From Butyrivibrio sp. (GTDB lineage: Bacteria; Bacillota; Clostridia; Lachnospirales; Lachnospiraceae): a DNA stretch of 46,220 nucleotides. The stretch covers positions 1 through 46,220 of the forward strand of contig JAFXTN010000026.1 in NCBI GenBank assembly GCA_017535785.1, in the 5' to 3' direction. The first letter of the stretch is position 1. Each line of letters begins with the position of its first letter. A program made the translations under genes and the position numbers. The notes under the pieces were generated by a model. It made no database searches, had not been told where the DNA came from, and worked only from the letters and a program-made list of their open reading frames with translations. Shown in pieces: positions 32,526-42,800 of the stretch.

Positions 32526-33419
32526 TTATTGGTTTTCTTCTTTGATAAGCTCCAAAAGTTTCATTGCTGCGATCGACTGAGGCCTTGAGTCGTCTGTTAT
32601 GACGCACATCTTTCTTTTGGGGATCATCTTATTAAATCTAAGTTCAAATAGGACACCACTGTCCAGGAACTCTTTTGCAAAGTCTTTTACTACACAGCCT
32701 ACACCGAGGTTACGAAGTGCGAACTGGACGATCATGTCACTGGTTGCAAGCTCGAACTCAGGCCTTAGTTCGGTGTTGTTTTCGGAAAAGATAGAGCTGA
32801 TGTAATCTCTGGTACTGGTCTTACCCTCAAGCATTATGAGAGGAACGTTTGAGAGATCCGAAAAATCCAGCATTTTATTTTTATACTGTATGAACTTACG
32901 ACCGGCCACAAAGGTATCTTCTATTTCAGATACAGGGAAGTAACTGTAGCCTTCTTTTTCTTCGAAGGGTGTCGAGATGACGCCGAAGTCGATCCGATCT
33001 TCCTGAAGGTAAGTGAGCGTCTCGGGTGTGGGACCGTTCGTTACGGTAACTTTGATACCGGGATATAGCTCGTGGAATTTCTCAAGATAAGGAAGTAAAA
33101 AGAAACGGAGCGTCATGTCGCTTGCGCCGATCCTGACTTCTCCCGCATCCAAATGAAGGAGCTGCGAGAGGCGTTGCTCACCGAGCTCGATCTGTTCATA
33201 ACCTCTTTCGATATATCTATATAGAAGATTCCCTTCACTTGTAAGCTTCATTCCTCTGGAAGTCCTCTGAAAAAGAGTACAGCCGAGGCTCTTTTCAAGC
33301 TGGTGTATCGACTGTGTCACGGCAGGCTGGGAAATAGACAGCTCTTTTGCCGCGAGAGTTATGCTTGAAAGCTTTCCTACATAATAAAAGGTTTTATAAT
33401 ATTCCAGATTGTTGGTCAT
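32526..33419 (-). CDS. LysR-family transcriptional regulator
   Basis: A 297-residue regulator. The N-terminal winged helix is clear (LSSITLAAKELSISQPAVTQ, then HQLEKSLGCTLFQRTSRGM and LTSEG). The rest is the two-lobed LysR substrate-binding domain (AGEVRIGASDMTLRFFLLPY, RIDFGVISTP). ATG at 33419 is chosen, with GGAG at seven bases; the longer frame to 33542 runs through the promoter of the divergent gene. It probably controls itself and perhaps the divergent DUF6508-like gene. The effector is unknown. Confidence 0.9.
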   Translation of the reverse strand: MTNNLEYYKTFYYVGKLSSITLAAKELSISQPAVTQSIHQLEKSLGCTLFQRTSRGMKLTSEGNLLYRYIERGYEQIELGEQRLSQLLHLDAGEVRIGASDMTLRFFLLPYLEKFHELYPGIKVTVTNGPTPETLTYLQEDRIDFGVISTPFEEKEGYSYFPVSEIEDTFVAGRKFIQYKNKMLDFSDLSNVPLIMLEGKTSTRDYISSIFSENNTELRPEFELATSDMIVQFALRNLGVGCVVKDFAKEFLDSGVLFELRFNKMIPKRKMCVITDDSRPQSIAAMKLLELIKEENQ

Positions 33420-33474
33420 ATTTGGCTCCAATGAGAGGTTAGAATAAATTGATAACATCATTATAAAATAAATA

Positions 33475-33503
33475 TTGCCATTAGCAAATCTGCTTGCTAT
33501 AAT
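33475..33503 (+). promoter_or_regulatory. strong promoter with extended -10
   Basis: TTGCCA (33475-33480), a 17-base spacer ending in TTGC, and a perfect TATAAT (33498-33503) preceded by TGC, the extended -10 form. Transcription should start near 33510. Confidence 0.8.
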
Positions 33504-33510
33504 GTTTGAG

Positions 33511-33531
33511 AACTCTGACAGGAGTTTTTTT
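33511..33531 (+). promoter_or_regulatory. small hairpin plus T-run at the transcript start
   Basis: AACTC and GAGTT pair around TGACAG, followed by a run of seven T, beginning within one or two bases of the expected transcription start. The five-base stem is weak; it could cause early termination or slippage, or be chance. Confidence 0.3.
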
Positions 33532-33586
33532 GAGTGCCACAAATTCAGTAAGAAACGGCCGAAAGCCAGAATAGGAGCGGAATTTC

Positions 33587-34069
33587 ATGAGCATGGAAAA
33601 TGACAACAATGTCAATGAGAACAGTGTTGAGGATATTATTTTAAGATATCGACCCGAGCTTGCGAAGATTACACCTTACCTTAATTGGCTTAAAGAGAAC
33701 GTCAAGGTTGAGGTCGCTCAGACCTATTCAAACAGCGAGCTCAAATCTATACCGTTTCCGGTATACGATTCTAATCTTTTGGGCTTTGTAAAGGCGGCTC
33801 AGACCACCAATCTTCTAGATCGCAACTACGTCTATGTTTACAGCGAGAATCACCTTAGAAACTACAAGGACGAGCTTCTTTTTATACAGGAAGCCGGAAT
33901 CACGGACATGGATGCTCTTGCGGGAATCCTTTCCAGTTACATATTAAGAGGAATGGTAAAGGGCTCTGTTTGGTCGGAAGGCGTGGCTACGGGAGTTCTG
34001 TATCAGGTAGTCAAGAAGATGGACGAACTGATCAAGTTCTGGGGACAGGATAACCTTTCAAGACAGTAA
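33587..34069 (+). CDS. small conserved hypothetical protein, DUF6508-like
   Basis: A 160-residue soluble, mostly helical protein. The order ITPYLNWLKE, IPFPVYDSNLLGFVKA, LLFIQEAGITDMDALAGILSSYILRGMV (spread over residues 90-125) and a closing helix resembles DUF6508 proteins; this is from memory and tentative. No catalytic motif or signal peptide is seen. The SD AGGAG is at eight bases. It is preceded by a strong promoter and followed after 30 bases by a TetR-type gene in the same direction, with which it probably shares a transcript. Function is unknown. Confidence 0.7.
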   Translation: MSMENDNNVNENSVEDIILRYRPELAKITPYLNWLKENVKVEVAQTYSNSELKSIPFPVYDSNLLGFVKAAQTTNLLDRNYVYVYSENHLRNYKDELLFIQEAGITDMDALAGILSSYILRGMVKGSVWSEGVATGVLYQVVKKMDELIKFWGQDNLSRQ

Positions 34070-34099
34070 CATTGACAAGTAGCAGAGGATAGCGGACGA

Positions 34100-34705
34100 A
34101 TGGGAGAGAAATCCACCATCAAAAAGAAGTACATTCTTGGCAAGGCCAGAGAAGTCTTCGCCGAAAAAGGCTTCAAGAATGTCACAATGAAGGATATTGT
34201 AGATGCCTGCGACATCAGCCGTGGGGGTCTTTATCTCTATTTTTCCGGTACAGATGAATTATTCCTTGCAGTTCTTGCAGACGATATTGCAGAAGATGAT
34301 GAAGAAGCCGTAACGGCAGCTCTTTCCGGCAATGCATCTGCAGGTGATATGTTAGCTCTTTTTCTAAAAGAACAAAAGAAAGAGATCCTCAGGAAAAAGA
34401 ATAATCTTATTGTCGCTACTTATGAATACTTTTCCGTTAATAAAGTATCGGCTAAGGATAATCCCCTTAAAAAACAGTTTGATACCGCTGTTAAAATAGT
34501 TGAAAAGCTTATTGAAAACGGCGTTGAAAGTGGTGAATTCTATTGCGAGAACCCTCTTGGATGTGCTCGTAATCTTATGTACGTTGTGGAAGGTCTCAAG
34601 ATTACTTCCAAGACGGTAGGTATTAATGAAGAAGCCATTGATAAAGAGCTTATGTATGTATTAGAGGGATTAGTGCCCGATGAATTAAATAATAACAGTA
34701 ATTAA
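34100..34705 (+). CDS. TetR-family transcriptional regulator
   Basis: A 201-residue regulator with an N-terminal TetR helix-turn-helix (about residues 8-55: YILGKAREVFAEKGFKNVTM, KDIVDACDISRGGLYLYFSG) and a helical ligand domain whose second half, PLGCARNLMYVVEGLKI, is typical of the family. The SD is GAGGATAGCGGA, spread over a slightly long distance. It closes a two-gene unit with the DUF6508-like gene. No efflux or enzyme gene that it would obviously control is adjacent. A terminator begins at the stop codon. Confidence 0.9.
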   Translation: MGEKSTIKKKYILGKAREVFAEKGFKNVTMKDIVDACDISRGGLYLYFSGTDELFLAVLADDIAEDDEEAVTAALSGNASAGDMLALFLKEQKKEILRKKNNLIVATYEYFSVNKVSAKDNPLKKQFDTAVKIVEKLIENGVESGEFYCENPLGCARNLMYVVEGLKITSKTVGINEEAIDKELMYVLEGLVPDELNNNSN

Positions 34706-34740
34706 TAAAGAGTGCTTTGAACCATCGGCACTCTTTATTT
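34704..34740 (+). terminator. intrinsic terminator after the TetR gene
   Basis: AATAAAGAGTGC pairs perfectly with GCACTCTTTATT around a 12-base loop; the tail is TTTATTT. It isolates the downstream purL operon. Confidence 0.85.
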
Positions 34741-34774
34741 ACAATATACATTATCAAATTAGTGAGGAGATATT

Positions 34775-37700
34775 ATGAGCACGGTAAAACGAATCTATGT
34801 TGAAAAGAAAGCCCCCTATGCCGGAAAGGCTAAGGAACTCAAGGCAGAGATCAAGGGCTACCTTGGCATTAAGAGTGTGGAGGAAGTACGTATATTCATC
34901 AGATATGACGTTGAGAACGTATCGGATGAAGTATTTGAGAAGGCTTGCAACACAGTCTTTTCAGAGCCCCCTGTAGACATTCTTTACAGAGAAAATATTG
35001 AGATTCCTCAGAATGCAAAAGTATTCAGCATAGAGGCGCTTCCCGGACAGTTCGATCAGAGAGCCGATTCCGCAGAGCAGTGCGTTCGCTTCATCAAGGG
35101 CGACGAAGAGCCTGTCATCAAGACAGCCGTTACATACATGCTTATCGGAAATGTATCTGATGAAGAGCTTGCCAAGATTCAGGAATATACAATGAACCCT
35201 GTTGATTCAAGAATTGCTGCGCCCGAAAAGCCCGCAACTCTTGTTACCAACTACGATGAGCCCGATGATGTTGCAGTATTTGACGGCTTCAAGGATATGT
35301 CTGAGAACGATCTCAAGGCGCTTTATGAGTCACTCGGACTTGCCATGACCTTCAACGATTTCAAGTGGATCCAGACATACTTCCATGATGATGAGAACCG
35401 CGATCCTTCAATGACAGAGATCAGAGTTCTTGATACATACTGGTCAGATCACTGCCGTCACACAACATTCGGCACTGAGCTCACGGATATCGAGTTTGCA
35501 GACGGCTTCTACAAGGAGCCCATCGTCAATGCTTATAACGAATACCTCACAGCAAGAGACGATCTTTACAAGACAGATGAAAAGAAAAAAGAGAAGTTTA
35601 TTTCTCTTATGGATATCGCCCTCATGGGTATGAAGAAGCTCAAGAAGGACGGAAAGCTCACAGACATGGAAGAGTCTGAGGAGAACAACGCTTGTACCGT
35701 AGTTGTGCCTATCGAGGTTGATTACGGCGAGGGCGTTAAGACAGAGAATTGGCTTGTGTTCTTCAAGAACGAGACACACAACCATCCCACAGAGATCGAG
35801 CCTTTCGGTGGCGCTGCTACCTGCCTTGGAGGTGCGATCAGAGATCCTCTTTCAGGAAGAGGCTATGTATACCAGGCTATGCGTGTAACAGGTGCGGCTG
35901 ATCCCACTGTTCCCGTAGCTGAGACAATGAAAGGCAAGCTTTCACAGAAGAAGCTCGTTCGCGGCGCTGCATCAGGTTACTCTTCATACGGTAACCAGAT
36001 CGGACTTGCAACAGGCTATGTAAAAGAGGTTTATCATCCCGGATACGTTGCAAAGCGTATGGAGATCGGTGCGGTAATGGGAGCTGCTCCTCAGGAGCAC
36101 GTTATCAGAGAGTCCGCAGATCCCGGAGATATCATCATACTCCTTGGCGGACGTACAGGTAGAGACGGCTGCGGCGGAGCTACAGGTTCATCCAAGGCTC
36201 ACGACAGCAAGTCACTTACAACATGCGGAGCAGAGGTTCAGAAGGGTAACGCTCCTACAGAGAGAAAGCTTCAGAGACTCTTCAGAAGACCTGAAGTAAG
36301 TGAGCTTATCAAGAAGTGTAACGACTTCGGTGCCGGCGGTGTATCCGTTGCGATCGGTGAGCTTGCACCCGGTCTTGATATCAACCTCGATCTTGTACCC
36401 AAGAAGTACGCAGGTCTTGACGGAACAGAGCTTGCCATCTCTGAGTCACAGGAGAGAATGGCAGTTGTTGTTGCGCCCAAGGATGTAGACAAGTTCCTTG
36501 GATATGCGGCAGAAGAGAACCTCGAGGCGGTTAAGGTTGCGGTTGTCACAGAAGAACCCAGACTTGTCCTTAACTGGAGAGGTAAAAAGATTGTAGACAT
36601 AAAGAGAGCATTTCTTGATACCAACGGAGCTCATCAGGAGACCAAGGTTAAGGTAGAAGTTCCTGCTCAGGAAGACAACTACTTTAACAAGATCGCATCC
36701 GATAAGGTATCACAGGCTCTTTCAAATAACGATGTAAAAGAGGCATGGCTTGCACAGATGAGCGACCTCAACGTTTGCTCACAGAAGGGTCTCGTTGAGA
36801 TGTTCGACTCTTCGATCGGTGCAGGTTCGGTACTTATGCCTTACGGTGGAAAGTATCAGCTCACCGAGACACAGACAATGATCGCCAAGCTTCCTGTACT
36901 TTCAGGAAAAACAGATACAGTAACAATGATGAGTTACGGCTTCGATCCTTATCTTTCAAGCTGGAGCCCTTATCACGGAGCTGCTTACGCGGTAACAGAG
37001 TCTGTATCAAGAATCGTTGCATCCGGCGGTGATTACAAGAATCTCCACTTTACATTCCAGGAGTACTTCAAGAGAATGACTGAGGATGCACAGCGCTGGA
37101 GCGAGCCTTTCACGGCGCTTCTCGGAGCATTTGAAGCTCAGCTTCGCTTCGGAATCGCTTCAATCGGTGGTAAGGATTCAATGTCAGGCTCATTTAACGA
37201 GATCAACGTTCCGCCCACACTCGTATCTTTTGCGGTAGACGTTGCTAAGCTTTCGGATGTCATCACACCCGAGCTTAAGAAAGCAGGAAACAAGCTTGTA
37301 CAGGTAAGGCTTCCTAAAGATAAATTCGATCTTCCCGATTACGACAAGGTTATGGCTATCTATTCCGATATCACAGACCTTATGAAGAAAAAAGCCATTG
37401 TTTCGGCTTACGCTGAGGACAGCTACGGAATCGCTGCTGCTGTCAGCAAGATGGCATTCGGTAACGGACTCGGAGTTAAGATTTCTGATGGAATCAAGGC
37501 AGAGGAGCTCTTTGCGAACGACATCGCAGACATCGTTGCTGAAGTTCCCGCAGATAAGCTTGCAGATGTACTTAAGATCGCAGGAGCAAGAGAGATCGGT
37601 GAAGTTACGGCTGATGCCAAGATCACAGCATGCGGCATGACACTTGACCTTAACGATGCACTTGCAGCTTGGAAGAACAAGCTCGAGAAGGTATTCCCTT

Positions 37701-38581
37701 CAACAGTAGGAACAGAGAAGACTTCAGTTGAGTCACCTCTCTTTAAGGCTGACAGCATCTACGTATGCAAGAATAAGGTTGCAAAGCCCACAGTATTCAT
37801 CCCCGTATTCCCGGGAAGTAACTGTGAGTACGACAGCGCGCAGGCATTTGAGAGAGCAGGCGCCAATACAAACATCAAGATATTCAAGAACAGAAACGCA
37901 GAGGATATCGTAGAGTCTGTGGCAGAGTTTAAGAAGGCTATAAACAATGCTCAGATCATCATGTTCCCCGGCGGATTCTCAGCAGGTGATGAGCCTGACG
38001 GAAGTGCTAAGTTCTTCGCGACAGCCTTCCAGAACGCAGAGATAAAAGAAGCTGTAGAAGATCTTCTCAATAACAGAGACGGACTTGCGCTCGGAATCTG
38101 TAACGGTTTCCAGGCTATGATCAAGCTCGGACTTGTACCTAACGGCAAGATCACAGGACAGAATGAGAACTCTCCTACACTTACATTCAATACTATAGGA
38201 AGACATATCTCCAAGATGGCTTACATCAAGGTCGTTTCAAATAACTCACCTTGGCTTTCCGAAGCTAAGCTCGGCGGAGTTTACACTAACCCCGCATCAC
38301 ACGGCGAGGGTAGATTTGTAGCGCCCGACGATGTACTTGATACACTCTTTAAGAACGGACAGATCGCAACACAGTACTGCGATCTCGACGGTAACGTAAC
38401 AATGGACGATGAGTGGAACATCAACGGTTCTTACAGAGCGGTTGAGGGTATCCTTTCACCTGACGGAAGATGCCTTGGTAAGATGGCTCACTCAGAGAGA
38501 AGAGGCGACGGCGTAGCCGTTAATATCTTCGGTGAGCAGGATATCAAGATATTCGAGAGTGGTGTTAAGTATTTTAAGTAA
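34775..38581 (+). CDS. purL: phosphoribosylformylglycinamidine synthase, single-chain
   Basis: A 1268-residue enzyme with the synthase and glutaminase parts in one chain, the form common in clostridia. It converts FGAR to FGAM with ATP and glutamine, step four of purine synthesis. Residues 1-190 are the PurS-like N-terminal region, and 190-950 hold the two AIRS-type halves (WSDHCRHTTFGTEL, FKNETHNHPTEIEPFGGAAT, GGRTGRDGCGGATGSS). The last 250 residues are a class I amidotransferase (VFPGSNCEYDSAQAF, ALGICNGFQAMIKLG with the catalytic Cys, and a closing His-Gly-Glu). The SD is GAGGAGAT. It is 31 bases before carA and likely co-transcribed. Confidence 0.97.
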   Translation: MSTVKRIYVEKKAPYAGKAKELKAEIKGYLGIKSVEEVRIFIRYDVENVSDEVFEKACNTVFSEPPVDILYRENIEIPQNAKVFSIEALPGQFDQRADSAEQCVRFIKGDEEPVIKTAVTYMLIGNVSDEELAKIQEYTMNPVDSRIAAPEKPATLVTNYDEPDDVAVFDGFKDMSENDLKALYESLGLAMTFNDFKWIQTYFHDDENRDPSMTEIRVLDTYWSDHCRHTTFGTELTDIEFADGFYKEPIVNAYNEYLTARDDLYKTDEKKKEKFISLMDIALMGMKKLKKDGKLTDMEESEENNACTVVVPIEVDYGEGVKTENWLVFFKNETHNHPTEIEPFGGAATCLGGAIRDPLSGRGYVYQAMRVTGAADPTVPVAETMKGKLSQKKLVRGAASGYSSYGNQIGLATGYVKEVYHPGYVAKRMEIGAVMGAAPQEHVIRESADPGDIIILLGGRTGRDGCGGATGSSKAHDSKSLTTCGAEVQKGNAPTERKLQRLFRRPEVSELIKKCNDFGAGGVSVAIGELAPGLDINLDLVPKKYAGLDGTELAISESQERMAVVVAPKDVDKFLGYAAEENLEAVKVAVVTEEPRLVLNWRGKKIVDIKRAFLDTNGAHQETKVKVEVPAQEDNYFNKIASDKVSQALSNNDVKEAWLAQMSDLNVCSQKGLVEMFDSSIGAGSVLMPYGGKYQLTETQTMIAKLPVLSGKTDTVTMMSYGFDPYLSSWSPYHGAAYAVTESVSRIVASGGDYKNLHFTFQEYFKRMTEDAQRWSEPFTALLGAFEAQLRFGIASIGGKDSMSGSFNEINVPPTLVSFAVDVAKLSDVITPELKKAGNKLVQVRLPKDKFDLPDYDKVMAIYSDITDLMKKKAIVSAYAEDSYGIAAAVSKMAFGNGLGVKISDGIKAEELFANDIADIVAEVPADKLADVLKIAGAREIGEVTADAKITACGMTLDLNDALAAWKNKLEKVFPSTVGTEKTSVESPLFKADSIYVCKNKVAKPTVFIPVFPGSNCEYDSAQAFERAGANTNIKIFKNRNAEDIVESVAEFKKAINNAQIIMFPGGFSAGDEPDGSAKFFATAFQNAEIKEAVEDLLNNRDGLALGICNGFQAMIKLGLVPNGKITGQNENSPTLTFNTIGRHISKMAYIKVVSNNSPWLSEAKLGGVYTNPASHGEGRFVAPDDVLDTLFKNGQIATQYCDLDGNVTMDDEWNINGSYRAVEGILSPDGRCLGKMAHSERRGDGVAVNIFGEQDIKIFESGVKYFK

Positions 38582-38612
38582 GAAATAAATGAGTAATATC
38601 CGGAGGAAATAA

Positions 38613-39833
38613 ATGAAAGCTTTTTTGATCTTGGAAGACGGAAGCATCTTTGAAGGCAAGCACTTCGGAGCCGACAAGGATGTTATAAGTGAAATAGTTT
38701 TTAATACATCGATGGCGGGATATACGGAAGTATTTACAGATCCTTCCTACGCAGGACAGGCAGTCTGCATGACTTATCCCCTTATAGGAAACTACGGCGT
38801 TTGTCTTGACGACATGGAGTCGGAAAGACCTTGGGTTGACGCTGTAATTGTTAGAGAGCTTTCACGCATCCCTTCAAACTTCCGCTGCGACATGTCAATC
38901 CAGGAATTCTTGGAAAAATACGAGATTCCCGGAATTGAAGGAATAGACACAAGAAAACTTGTAAGGATTCTCAGAGAAAAGGGAACCATGAACGGTATCA
39001 TCACAACCAATGAAAACCTTACATTCGACAGCATCAAGGACAAGCTCCACGCATACACAACAGGCGATGTTGTGAGCAAGGTATCCTGCAAGGAAAAGAT
39101 AGTTCTCAAGGGCGTATCAGATCTTTCAGAGAACGGACCGCTTTCGGGAAGCGCCGTATTCAACGCGGATAACTACAAGGCAGATCTTGCGGGTGATCAC
39201 TCCAAGAGAGAAAAGAGACCTGCGATCGTAAAAGAGCTTAACGGCAAAGGTCTTAAGGTTGCGCTCCTTGATGTGGGAGCCAAGAAGAACATTGCGGCTT
39301 CACTTGCTGCAAGAGGCTGTGATGTTACAATATATCCTTCAAATACAACCGCTGAGGAGATCCTTAAGGACGCTCCCGACGGAATCATGCTTTCAAACGG
39401 CCCCGGTGACCCGAAGGAGAACGTGGATGTAATTAAAGAGATTAAAAAACTCTATGATTCAGATACACCTATTTTTGCGATCTGCCTTGGACACCAGCTT
39501 ATGGCGCTTGCAACGGGTGCGGATACATTTAAGATGAAGTACGGCCACAGAGGTGGTAACCACCCGGTAAAAGATCTTACGAACGGCCGAGTATATATAT
39601 CATCACAGAACCACGGCTATGTAGTGGATATGGACAAGCTCGATAAGAACATAGCTGAGCCTGCATTTATAAACGTTAACGACGGAACCAATGAGGGACT
39701 TGCTTATGTGGGCAAGAACATCTTCACTGTACAGTTCCATCCCGAGGCATGCCCCGGACCGCAGGATTCAAGCTATCTGTTTGACAGATTTATAGATATG
39801 ATGAAAAAAGGAAAAGTAGGAGGTAAGAACTGA
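38613..39833 (+). CDS. carA: carbamoyl phosphate synthetase small (glutaminase) subunit
   Basis: A 406-residue subunit that frees ammonia from glutamine for CarB. The N-terminal domain starts FLILEDGSIFEG and includes NTSMAGYTEVFTDPSYAGQ. The amidotransferase domain has LSNGPGDPKEN, AICLGHQLMALATG with the catalytic Cys, and FHPEACPGP with the catalytic His. It is about 25-40 residues longer than usual; the extra length lies near residues 170-205 between the domains (SAVFNADNYKADLAGDHSK). The SD is GGAGGAAAT. The stop overlaps the carB start by one base (TGATG). Confidence 0.96.
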   Translation: MKAFLILEDGSIFEGKHFGADKDVISEIVFNTSMAGYTEVFTDPSYAGQAVCMTYPLIGNYGVCLDDMESERPWVDAVIVRELSRIPSNFRCDMSIQEFLEKYEIPGIEGIDTRKLVRILREKGTMNGIITTNENLTFDSIKDKLHAYTTGDVVSKVSCKEKIVLKGVSDLSENGPLSGSAVFNADNYKADLAGDHSKREKRPAIVKELNGKGLKVALLDVGAKKNIAASLAARGCDVTIYPSNTTAEEILKDAPDGIMLSNGPGDPKENVDVIKEIKKLYDSDTPIFAICLGHQLMALATGADTFKMKYGHRGGNHPVKDLTNGRVYISSQNHGYVVDMDKLDKNIAEPAFINVNDGTNEGLAYVGKNIFTVQFHPEACPGPQDSSYLFDRFIDMMKKGKVGGKN

Positions 39834-42800
39834 TGCCGAAGAATAAAGATGTTAAAAAGGTACTGGTTATCGGTTCAGGACCTATCGTGATCGGACAGGC
39901 AGCAGAGTTTGACTATGCCGGAACTCAGGCTTGCCGTTCACTTAAAGAAGAGGGTGTAGAGGTTATCCTTGTAAACTCTAACCCCGCTACCATCATGACA
40001 GATAAGGACATTGCAGATGAGGTTTATATCGAGCCCCTCACAGTCAAAGTCCTTGAGCAGATAATCGAAAAGGAAAAGCCCGATTCAATCCTTCCCACAC
40101 TTGGAGGACAGGCAGGACTTAACCTTGGTATGGAACTTGATGAGTCAGGCTTTCTTAAGTCACATAACGTAAAGCTCCTCGGAACAACTGCAGAGACAAT
40201 CAGAAAGGCTGAGGACAGGCAGGAATTCAAGGACACCATGGAGAGGATCGGAGAGCCCTGCGCAGCTTCACTCGTTGTTCACAACGTACAGGACGGTGTT
40301 GATTTTGCCAACAAGATCGGCTACCCTGTAGTTCTTCGTCCCGCGTTCACACTCGGTGGATCAGGCGGCGGTATCGCTCACAACCAGATCGAGTGTGAGG
40401 GGATACTTGAGAACGGACTCAGACTTTCACGTGCCAACGAAGTTCTTGTAGAAAGATGCATCGCAGGATGGAAAGAGATCGAGTACGAGGTAATGCGTGA
40501 CTCTGCAGGAAACTGCATCACCGTATGTAACATGGAGAACATCGACCCAGTCGGCGTTCACACAGGTGACTCCATCGTTGTGGCTCCTTCTCAGACACTT
40601 TCGGATAAAGAATATCAGATGCTTAGAAGCGCAGCTCTCAACATCATCGATGAGCTTGAGATCACAGGTGGATGTAACGTGCAGTTTGCTCTTCACCCCA
40701 CAAGCTTTGAGTACTGCGTAATTGAGGTTAACCCCCGAGTAAGCCGTTCATCAGCGCTTGCTTCCAAGGCTACCGGATATCCGATCGCTAAGGTTGCAGC
40801 TAAGATCGCGCTCGGCTATACACTTGATGAGATCAAGAACGCCATCACAGGCAAGACATATGCAAGCTTTGAGCCTACACTCGACTACTGCGTAGTTAAG
40901 TTCCCGAGGCTCCCTTTCGATAAGTTCATCACAGCTAAGAGAACTCTTACGACACAGATGAAGGCAACAGGTGAGGTAATGAGTATCTGCACCAACTTTG
41001 AAGGTGCGATGATGAAGGCGATCCGCTCTCTTGAGCAGCACGTTGACTGCCTCACAAGCTATGATTTCTCTGAGCTTGACGACGACGAACTTACAGAGCG
41101 TCTTAAGGTTGTAGACGATCAGAGGATCTGGGTTATCGCAGAGGCACTCAGAAGAGGCTTCTCACATGAGCAGATCCATGACATCACACTCATCGACCTC
41201 TGGTTTATCGATAAGCTTCACGCACTCGTTAAGATGGAGCTCAAGCTCCTCAGAATAGGTGAGAAGAATACACAGGGTAAGGACGCAGACCTTGCGGAAG
41301 CAAAGAAGATAATCAGCTTTGAGACACTCCTTGAAGCTAAGCGTCTTGAGTATCCCGATTCAGTTATCAGCAGACTTACACGCTTCTCAGAAGCTGTGTT
41401 AAAAGAGCTGAGATATGATTATGATATCAAGGCTACTTTCAAGATCGTTGATACATGCGCGGCTGAGTTTGCGGCTGAGACACCTTACTACTACTCTGTA
41501 TACAACGGACCCGATTCAGAAGATGAGGCTGCACTTAAAGCAAACAGCGGCAAAAAGAAGATCCTCGTTCTCGGTTCCGGCCCTATCAGGATCGGACAGG
41601 GTATCGAGTTCGACTATTGCTCTGTTCACGCGACATGGGCATTTAAGAAAGCCGGCTTTGAGACCATCATCATCAACAATAACCCCGAGACTGTAAGTAC
41701 GGACTTCGATATCGCTGATAAGCTTTACTTCGAGCCCCTTACACCCGAGGATGTAGAGAATATCGTAAGACTTGAAAAGCCCGACGGAGCAGTTGTTCAG
41801 TTCGGTGGACAGACAGCTATCAAGCTCACTCAGGATCTTATGAAGATGGGCGTTAAGATCTACGGAACTGATGCCAAGGATGTAGATGCGGCAGAAGACA
41901 GAGAGATCTTCGATCAGATCCTTGAGGAGACTCAGATCAAGCGTGCTCAGGGTGCTACGGTTTATACAGCTGAGGAGGCAAAAGAGGTTGCTAACCGCCT
42001 CGGATATCCCGTACTTGTAAGACCTTCCTACGTACTTGGCGGACAGGGCATGCAGATCGCTCTTTCCGATGAAGAGATAGAGGAGTTCATGAACATCATC
42101 AACAGATATGCTCAGGATCACCCTATCCTTGTAGATAAGTACCTTCAGGGTGTAGAGACAGAGGTTGACGCCGTTTGCGACGGTGAAGACATCGTTATCC
42201 CCGGTATCATGGAGCATATCGAGAGATCAGGTATCCACTCAGGTGACTCGATCTCCGTATATCCCGCACAGTCTCTTTCTGATAAGGTTAAGCAGACAAT
42301 TGCAGAATATACAAGAAGACTTGCAAAGGCACTTCACGTAATAGGACTTATCAACGTACAGTTCATAGCTGTAGGCGATGAAGTGTATATCATCGAGGCT
42401 AACCCGAGATCATCACGTACAGTTCCTTACATCAGTAAGGTCACCGGTATCCCGATCGTTGATCTCGCAGCAGAGGTCATGCTCGGTAAGAAGCTCAAGG
42501 ATCTCGGATACACACCCGGACTTCAGCCTGAAGCAGGTTATGTGGCTATCAAGATGCCTGTATTCTCATTCGAGAAGATCAGAGGAGCTGAGATCAGCCT
42601 TGGACCTGAGATGAAGTCAACAGGTGAGTGTCTTGGTATCAGCAAGAACTTCAACGAAGCACTTTACAAGGCATTCCTCGGAGCAGGAGTGAACCTTCCC
42701 AAATACAAGCAGATGATCATCACCGTTAAGGATTCCGATAAGGGCGAGATCATCGACATCGCAAGACGTTATGAGAAGCTCGGCTACATCATCTACGCTA

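Noticed and set aside
33420-33542. N-terminal extension of the LysR regulator
   Set aside because: It would run through the strong promoter of the divergent gene; ATG 33419 has an SD and begins the helix-turn-helix domain as expected.
41516-42217. Long minus-strand open frame inside carB
   Set aside because: A shadow of the highly conserved carB frame, without promoter, SD or recognisable domain.
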